A DNA stretch of 64,000 nucleotides from Ascaphus truei (lineage: Eukaryota > Chordata > Amphibia > Anura > Ascaphidae): the NCBI GenBank assembly GCA_036426205.1, contig CM071567.1:289033187-289097186 (forward strand), written 5' to 3'. Of this stretch, positions 57,666-64,000 are shown piece by piece. Each line of letters begins with the position of its first letter. Positions within the stretch are counted from its first letter, which is position 1. The notes under the pieces are model-generated. The model saw only the letters and a program-made list of their open reading frames with translations, was not told where the DNA came from and ran no database searches. The translations under genes were made by a program, and so were the position numbers.

Positions 57666-57962
57666 GTTTTGTACAAAAGTATTAATGTTTATTTGTGTCT
57701 GTTCTGTGTCTGGTATCAATAAAGCATTGAATTGAATGTTTGAAAAAAACAATGGCATACGACGGCAAGAGAGCAGAGAGATATGAGCACGTGGACAGCA
57801 GGAAGAGGAGCGCACTGGTAAGGCGGCAAAGTGGAGGAGATTTAAATCTGTAATGAGGAAGCTCCAGAGCTGATGCAGGTGAAATTTTAACGCGACCCCG
57901 GTTGTAACGCGGTCTTTGGGTTGTGGACCCCAAGGACCGCGTTATAACGGGGTTTAGCTGTA

Positions 57963-58436
57963 CAACTACAGATGATTATTTAAAATGCTTGCATATACTT
58001 GGGATAGTGAATAAATAGATTATATAATCAAATCTCAAAAATGACTAAAATAAATCCATGTATATATACAGTATACAAATACTTACAACTACTGAAAGTA
58101 TATTAATTAAAATCACTAATGTGTATATTTAATTAATCATACAGTAATATAATAATACATGACAGAGTAATAAAACATAATCAAATAATATGAGTTAAAT
58201 ACAAATTGGATGAGACCGAAAGTTGAAAAATTAAAGTACTGATATGAACTAATAATAATATTAACATTAGTATAATAAATAATTTTAAAAATTAATTAAA
58301 TAAAATAAGCGCATAAAGCATATATTTTTAATAAAATGGAACTAAAATTTGGGAATCAACAGAATAAACATAAAACAGGGGGTATTGTAATATAAGGACA
58401 AGAATGGAGAGTACTAGATTAACAAAATTATGTAAA
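57963..58436. other. AT-rich flank of PLE-2, no gene
   Basis: No motifs. It may include the PLE-2 3' untranslated end. Confidence 0.45.
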
Positions 58437-58667
58437 TTAATGCATTAGAGAATAGACCAAAATGCTGGTATCTATGCATTCATTTAAACCAAGTGGGGCC
58501 AGCGTTCCAAGGGTATAAATCCAGAAGGATTCACGTACACACAGTACTTTGAATCTATCTCCTCCTAATTTTGTGGCATTAATAAATTCTAATCCTATAA
58601 CCCTAAATCCAGTTGAATCTTTAGCATGGACTTGGTAAAAATGCCTTGAAACAATGTGTGTGAGCAC
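58437..58667 (-). pseudogene. PLE-2 GIY-YIG C-terminal fragment
   Basis: Contains RHFYQVHAKDSTGFRVIGLE, GGDRFKVL and ESFWIYTLGTLAPLGLNE, the typical end of the Penelope endonuclease (H...H......F.G.E....GGDR...L...E..WIY.L....P.GLNE). The upstream catalytic half is obscured by stops. Confidence 0.85.
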
Positions 58668-59182
58668 ACCTTTACTTATTGCTCTGCGATGTTCTTAAAA
58701 CCAGACATTAAGCGGTTGCTTAGGTACATCCTATATATTGTATGTGGCAGGGGCATGATAAAGCATACATTACATGTGTAGTGAGGCAATTAATATTACT
58801 ATTAATATTGTGTATGGAACCGTTCATATGGGAGGTAAAAGAATTACCTAACACAAAGTGCCTACACATGAGGTATCTTCTTTTACCACAATGACAATTT
58901 CCCTTGGGCTTGTTGTACTTTTACCTTGGGGTATCTAATTGTTTCAATCTGCTGGGAGCCAATGTAGTTTTGATATTTTTACCTTTACTGAAAGCAACTT
59001 GAGCAGCTTTAGTCAAATCATTTTTCAAATGTGGATCAAAGGAAAGCACATTCCAATGTTAATTCAATATCTGTACCACTTTGTTTATTGGCTTCTATAT
59101 CTTGTAATACATTTTGCATTACTTACTTGAACATTCTTAGGTGCTTATTTCCTACTTATTTTGTTACTATCTTTGTTGTTTT

Positions 59183-59635
59183 TCATTTTTTATGTTTCCA
59201 ATAACACATTGCGTTCGATGGATCTAACCTGATTATTGACTTGAGGAAAAGATCAAGGTCATATCCCTTATGGACAAAATTGCTCACAAGCTGTTTGGAT
59301 TGTTCGTCAAAAATAATATCAGACGAACAATTATGCCTCAGTCTATTGAATTGACTGAGGGGGATATTTTGTAGCCATTTTGGATGGTGGCTACTTGGTC
59401 CATGAATATATCCGTTCACAGCTACCTCTTTTAAATGAACATTCGTTTGAATGAGGTTATTTTCACAAATTTTGAACAATAAGTCCAAAAATACAATTCG
59501 ATCTTTACTGATCTGATGTGTAAGTTTCAGTCCCATGTCATATTCATTGAACCCAACCAGAATCTGCACAAGGACGTCTCTACCACCATCCCAGATGATA
59601 AAAAAGTCATCTATGTAGCAGCCAAAGTATTCCAA
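59183..59635 (-). pseudogene. PLE-2 RT, YIDD and thumb
   Basis: This 150-codon ORF begins MEYFGCYIDDFFIIWDGG, followed by FLDLLFKICENNL, TNVHLKEVAVNGYI, SSHHPKWLQNIPLSQFNRLR and HNCS. Catalytic YIDD is intact. A frameshift separates it from motif A/B upstream. Family: Penelope-like RT. Confidence 0.9.
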
Positions 59636-59647
59636 GCCCGCACCCAG

Positions 59648-59911
59648 TCACAAGTTGATCCAGAGGTATTTCTCCTCCCAAAACCCCATAAAGATGTTAG
59701 CGTAACTGGCTGCGAACCTGGTACCCATGGCCATACCACAGGTCTGGAGATAGAAGACGTCTCCGAACAGAAAGCAGTTGTTACAGGTGAGTAAAAAATT
59801 ACATTGTGTGTCTTGGAGATTCTCGTCCCTGCTCAGGAAATACTCAATCGCTACCAGTCCCTTAACATGTTCAATGCATGTATAAAGTGACTGCACGTCG
59901 CATGTTTCCAT
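59648..59911 (-). pseudogene. PLE-2 RT, fingers/palm
   Basis: Contains DVQSLYTCIEHVKGL (usual LYT.I.H..G), FYLQTCGMAMGTRFAASYAN and IFMGFWEE, the motif A and B blocks. A replaces P in the usual APSYAN. It overlaps the upstream ORF in another frame. Confidence 0.9.
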
Positions 59912-60183
59912 TGAATAGCAGAGATGGCGTCTATGACATGGAGCGTGTCACAAAGATATGACTGCAATTTGACCACATAGGGTTGAAGAAAGTGATCAAC
60001 ATATCTGGACATGTTCAATGTCATCAACTCCACCCTCGATATAATGGGTCTCCCTGGTGGATTAACAAGGCTTTTATGTACTTTGGGGTTGTGGTAAAAG
60101 ACTGGTATTAGTGGGTTATGAATGTAGATCCATGTACACTCTCTCTGTGGTGGGAGGCGGGGCGCTCCTCCAGCCCGGCACAT
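59851..60183 (-). pseudogene. PLE-2 RT, N-terminal block
   Basis: Includes FYHNPKVHKSLVNPPGRPII, the (L)PK(V/I)HK...PPGRPI(V/I)S block, then SRYVDHFLQPYVVKLQSYLC. The ORF start is within the element, with no upstream coding sequence, consistent with 5' truncation. Confidence 0.88.
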
Positions 60184-60321
60184 GTGGTAAGTGGTGGGTG
60201 GGGATTCGATCGGGACTGCAGCTGTGGATTTTGTTTACATTGTAATATTGGGTACTACATTTATACAGCCCTATTTATATCACATATATAGGTGCATTCT
60301 ATAGCGCTACTTTATTGTTTT

Positions 60322-60325
<4 letters not shown>

Positions 60326-60371
<46 letters not shown>
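60326..60371. repeat. (TA)n microsatellite
   Basis: TATATA run next to the truncated 5' end of PLE-2. Confidence 0.95.
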
Positions 60372-60375
<4 letters not shown>

Positions 60376-62610
60376 GTGGCAACCAGAATTAGTAACTGTA
60401 GAATCGTATACATGGTTTTGAGAACACAATATAAAAACATATTTTTTTCATACATTTTCCAGATTTAATGGTTCAGCTTATAGATTCCTGTATTTACAGA
60501 ACCTTAATTAATTGTATGTTTTTGCATACCTCAAATGCTGCTTTAATATTTGATGTTATGCCAATACTATGTCCTATTTCAACTGTGACCAACAATGAAT
60601 TAAATTGCTTTAATGAAGACAGGTGAATAATATTTTTCTTTGCCTTTTTTTTTACCATGAGCAAAAATAAACAATAGATGACAGTGAACATTGTTATGTG
60701 CCCTTTTATACAGCCATGTGTGATTAATTGGATGGCTACTGCATATACCAAGCTACACAAAATAAAATGTTCATGCTCTTAGGTTGTTGCTTATAGAAAT
60801 ATTTCAAGCAAGTGTTCCTTAGTGGGAAATTATCAAACTGTTTTACTCCACATGTTTCCCTGGGAGATATGAGAAGTAGTTTTGTGGAACAATAGGAGAA
60901 ATTAATAAGGCGATACAGGTACGCAACATGCACATTATGTTGGAAGGCCTGCTTTTGGATGCATCATTTATATACTAATAAAATCAGTCAATCAATTCAG
61001 AGTTTGAAGTTCTAAAATTCATTACAAATAAATCTGCTGAATGAATGCCTTATATATAAATATGTTCAATGAGTGTAATACTCTACTAACATTTAAATAA
61101 TAATAATAAAAAAATGAAAAGCACATTACAAAATATAGTACACGTAAAAAAAGTATGCATTTAAAGAAAATTTAAACATGATTATAGTTAGATTTGATTA
61201 AAGAAAATAAGAAATACGTTGCCTGAAAAAATCTGAAACAATTTGCTTAAATAATTCTAGGAGCGCAGTAGCACATCTTGACATTCCCGGACACTATTAA
61301 AATGCTTAAACATGTTTGAAAGAATCAGCAACTTCTTCCTTTGCACCTAAGGCTAAATAGAGTTAAACAGCAATTGAACATATCTCAAGAAGCATTTACT
61401 GCCCCAAGGCTTTGGCTGCTGTCATTTTGAATGTGGCATTATCATATATCGTTGGGATAGTGGATGCCATGTCTAAAGCAGTCTAGCTTAATAACATCAA
61501 GTATACATATTATGCATGGGACAAGCACACAGTGATAGCGTTTAAATTCTCATACATTTCTTGTGAAGAAAAGTCAGTCCATACATATTGTGCGCTGTTA
61601 ACCCATTTCTAATCTAGCTGTTACCATTATACATTTCTACTTATAAAACTTTCTGGAGTTATATTGTATGGTAATCTTTTTAACGCTAAGGGCATTTTTG
61701 GTTCCTTCAGCTCTGGAGGGATTATACAAAAAGAAAATTACCAGTAGGTAATGCAGGAAATGCAGACAACCATAAGAGATGTATAAGTTAGATAAGTTTA
61801 TATAACAATACAAAAACTTTTTCAAATCTTTTCTCACTTTTCAGTTCTTCAAACTACACTTAAAGACGATACTTTTGAGTTTTTAAAAGCTTTTTATACT
61901 ATAATTTAATCTACGAAGAACACTTAAGGTTTGACACCTAAAAGGTATTATACTCAACAACGAATCTGCATTTCTTCAGGCCCAATACAGCTACAATATT
62001 AGAAATCTATTTTTTTATGTACTAATCTTTAAGATAATATAATGGTTATGTATGCATTTTATTTATATATTGCCAATAGTGTACTATATGCAGCTCTTTA
62101 CAAAATTACAATACAGGGAAAATAAAATATAAATAATGGGGATAGGAGTAGACCCTGCCCCAAGCACCATAGAATCTAATGCCCAGATCCATAAATCTCT
62201 ATTGCTGACTTAACAAGATGTTAACCGTTGTACAGTAAGTCAACATCTCATTAGGTGCTAACAGGTATTTTCAGCTCACTAATGCTGTGTTAAGTGCTGT
62301 TTTCAGCCGCAATGAGCCCTTGCATTATTATTACGGATGTTAGTGCTAGTGATATGCAAAACAGACGGTCCCTCTAACAACGCCTACTGTAGCTACAAAG
62401 TTCTGCTACACTTAACTCAGGGATTTAATGTTACGTTAGTTACAGTAGGTCATAGCTAAACTTGCCATTAGTCAAATCCTGACCTTAAAATTGGTCTTCT
62501 ACAGGGTTTGGATAAGTGTAAGACCACAGTTATGTATGATTTAATCATAATATTGTTATTTACATGGTTCTTTTCCTCTCCTGTCTTCTCCTTTTTAACT
62601 TTAATAAAAC
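60372..62610. other. AT-rich intron DNA, single-copy-looking
   Basis: No exon, RNA gene or transposon end recognised over about 2.2 kb. Confidence 0.5.
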
Positions 62611-62639
62611 ACCTATTAAGGGTCTTGATGGGAGTAACG

Positions 62640-63120
62640 CCGCCTTTGGGTGAGACAGGCTTAATGCCATGTTATTGTTGCGGTAGTGTACGTTACTGTA
62701 TACTGTCCAGGAGACAGACATGCTAGGCAGAATTGTATCAGGGCTGGAGAAGGCAGAATCGTTAAGGCTAGGTAGTTTGGCAACAGGCAAGGAACAAGGC
62801 AGACAGGACATGGCTTCCAGCAGGAGCCAAGGTAAACATAACCTTGCACAGGCAAGGTAGAGAGGGGAATGAAGCCTTATAAAGGGAGCAGGCAGGTGCA
62901 GGCAATAGATCAAGAATGAGGCCGACTTCCTGCCTTGGCGGCCATGTTGGTATAGGCAGATGTCCTGCCTCGGTGGCCATGTTGGGAGATCCTATACAGA
63001 TCCAGTATGAAGCTGACTTCCTAGCCTCAGCAGCCATGTTGGTTGAGGCGGACGTCCTGCCTGGGTGGCTATGTTGGGAGATCCTTATAGTTATTTGAAG
63101 CTAGCACAAGGCAGTGCTAA
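62640..63120. repeat. Retroelement-like repeat with a 91-bp tandem duplication
   Basis: Units at 62921 and 63012 share GC(C/T)GACTTCCT, GCCATGTTGGT and TGGGAGATCCT words. The upstream part (62700-62900) is CAGGCA-rich, like 9350-9900. Confidence 0.7.
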
Positions 63121-63231
63121 CTTAACATTGGTTGAGCCTATGCTAATTAGATCACTAACAGACATGTTTTTTGCATATTTTTAGCTATGTGGTTACCAGT
63201 TCAATTCAGGGAAAATACCACTCATTACCTA

Positions 63232-64000
63232 TGTAACACTCCGATCCAATCCCACCCCGGCTGCAGGGATAGTGTGTACCAATACAATGAGGTAGATTAT
63301 AATTCAGTCTGTGTATAGTAAAAGGGATCTCATCTGCTCACAAGGGTTGTAGCTCAGTGGTTACCTTAATCTTCTCAGGGTGCCATTCGAGAATCCGTGC
63401 CGGCTTGTAGAAAAGTAGTTAATAACAGAGAAGGGTGCCAGGAACTTTGAACTAGAGTCTTTATTTGAACAATTTCAGCATACACAATCAGGATAGGTTT
63501 CCCTTACAGTTTGAGAATCTAGCATATCAGCTTCCCCTGGAAACTACCAGCAGGCAGTGCTCACTCTCCACAGAGCTCTTGCGTACCCAGGACTGACCAG
63601 GGGATTTAACCCTGATGGCTCTTGGCATAGACCCTCTCTCTAGCAAAGCTAGATTGAAGGAACCACATCTTCTAATAGTCCAGACTTCCCAATGTCCATA
63701 TTCTAGCAGGCCCCCCCTAACTGGGAACTTGCCCTAAACTGGAAAAATAATAAAGTGTGGTATTGCTGCTTACAGACTTTCTTAGCCTGGAGACCTCCCT
63801 GGAAGCCTCCTGGATCTTATCGGAGATGGTAATTGGGATCTGGGGATAAAAGGGTTGATCCCCACCTTTTATAGCTATGGTGGGGCCAACAGTCTGCCCC
63901 TAGAATCTGGGCAGAAATACCTGTTGCCACTTCATCACACTACTGGGCATGTGACCAATGTGGCAATGTGCAGAAGTCAAAGGGCCCAGAAAATGCCTAA
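63232..64000 (-). mobile_element. LTR, minus strand, cut by the window end
   Basis: The 3' edge at 63232 reads (inverted) GGAGTGTTACA, parallel to GGTGTTACA of the solo LTR at 45862. AATAAA on minus at 63460-63465, TATAAAAG on minus at 63866-63873. U5 and R match 45.66-45.86 kb (AGTTCCTGGC.CC, CTGAGAAGA, CACTGAGCTA). U3 runs past the window. Confidence 0.8.
63345..63405 (+). other. tRNA-like segment antisense to the LTR
   Basis: GGGTTGTAGCTCAGTGGTTA (A-box-like) and CCATTCGAGAATCC (B-box-like). Homologous to 45739-45804. The first half resembles a true tRNA 5' half; the 3' half does not close a cloverleaf by eye. Confidence 0.55.

Larger units (their letters stand above)
56006..57960. mobile_element. 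Tigger/pogo-like palindromic element, 1955 bp
   Basis: Termini CAGCTAAACCCCGTTATAAC and inverted CAGCTAAACCCCGTTATAAC, each flanked by TA (56004-56005, 57961-57962). The CG-rich subterminal text (CGCGCCTCGCTATACCGCG) resembles Tigger ends. The whole element is one imperfect palindrome centred near 56983, with an 800-bp almost pure A+T centre. No transposase. Each arm carries two tRNA-like segments. Confidence 0.85.
58437..60183 (-). mobile_element. Penelope-like retroelement PLE-2, 5'-truncated
   Basis: Minus-strand order: RT N-terminal part (60183-59851), fingers/palm (59911-59648), YIDD and thumb (59635-59183), a gap with stops, then the GIY-YIG end (58667-58437). The frames change twice, so it is inactive. 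It differs from PLE-1 in sequence (YIDDFFIIW against YIDDIFLIW), so the two are different PLE families or subfamilies. Confidence 0.88.

Noticed and set aside
62560..62913. 117-codon minus-strand ORF
   Set aside because: No motif; lies in retroelement-like repeat with tandem duplication.

Overview
This is eukaryotic nuclear DNA from a vertebrate, most likely an amphibian and probably a frog. The one host coding segment I recognise is the last coding exon of a delta-1 protocadherin, best match PCDH9, on the minus strand (30266-30645). Its acceptor, stop codon and C-terminal tail are all visible. The amphibian call is inference. It rests on the mix of repeats: Penelope-like retroelements with hammerhead ribozymes, Ty3/Gypsy-type LTRs, a non-LTR element with a 2A-like motif, hAT, Tigger-like and palindromic MITEs, and long TA microsatellites. 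There are no bacterial, phage or plasmid features.

Layout relative to the gene, which reads right to left: 30646-64000 is part of the intron before the last exon; 30266-30645 is the exon; roughly 28.5-30.27 kb is the likely 3' UTR; everything further left is downstream flank. About two thirds of the window is mobile or tandem-repeat DNA. The cleaner, AT-rich, single-copy-looking stretches are 10.0-11.8, 24.7-27.2, 27.5-31.4, 42.4-43.98, 46.9-49.4 and 60.4-62.6 kb.

Region by region. 0.3-1.03 kb is a long palindrome and 1.05-2.4 kb is LTR-like DNA. 3.08-7.40 kb is a decayed Penelope-like element (PLE-1, minus strand) with inverted copies of its terminal repeat at both ends. 7.64-8.81 kb is a 1.16-kb palindrome. 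12.37-24.22 kb is a large composite flanked by inverted arms of about 1.6-1.9 kb. Inside it are further MITEs, a 1.4-kb tandem duplication, a 3.0-kb hAT-like element full of minisatellites, and two neighbouring hammerhead ribozyme motifs (22029-22081 and 22278-22333). A related minisatellite motif lies outside both arms, as if the composite had split one tandem repeat.

Within the intron: 32.0-33.1 kb is a non-LTR endonuclease fragment. 34.2-42.3 kb is old LTR-retroelement-like DNA with broken ORFs I cannot name. 43.99-44.32 kb is a hAT MITE with a perfect 8-bp target duplication. 44.63-45.86 kb is a solo LTR with a 4-bp target duplication. 52.70-54.97 kb is a nest of an LTR, a PLE fragment and a MITE inside a DNA transposon. 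56.0-57.96 kb is a Tigger-like palindrome carrying four tRNA-like segments. 58.4-60.2 kb is a second PLE. 63.23-64.0 kb is the start of another LTR copy in the opposite orientation.

Most promising signals: the complete-looking hammerhead at 22029-22081 with a self-complementary stem III; the tRNA-like palindromic element; the antisense tRNA-like module shared by two LTR copies; and the roughly 12-kb inverted-arm composite. Coordinates of repeat edges are by eye and may be off by a few bases to tens of bases.
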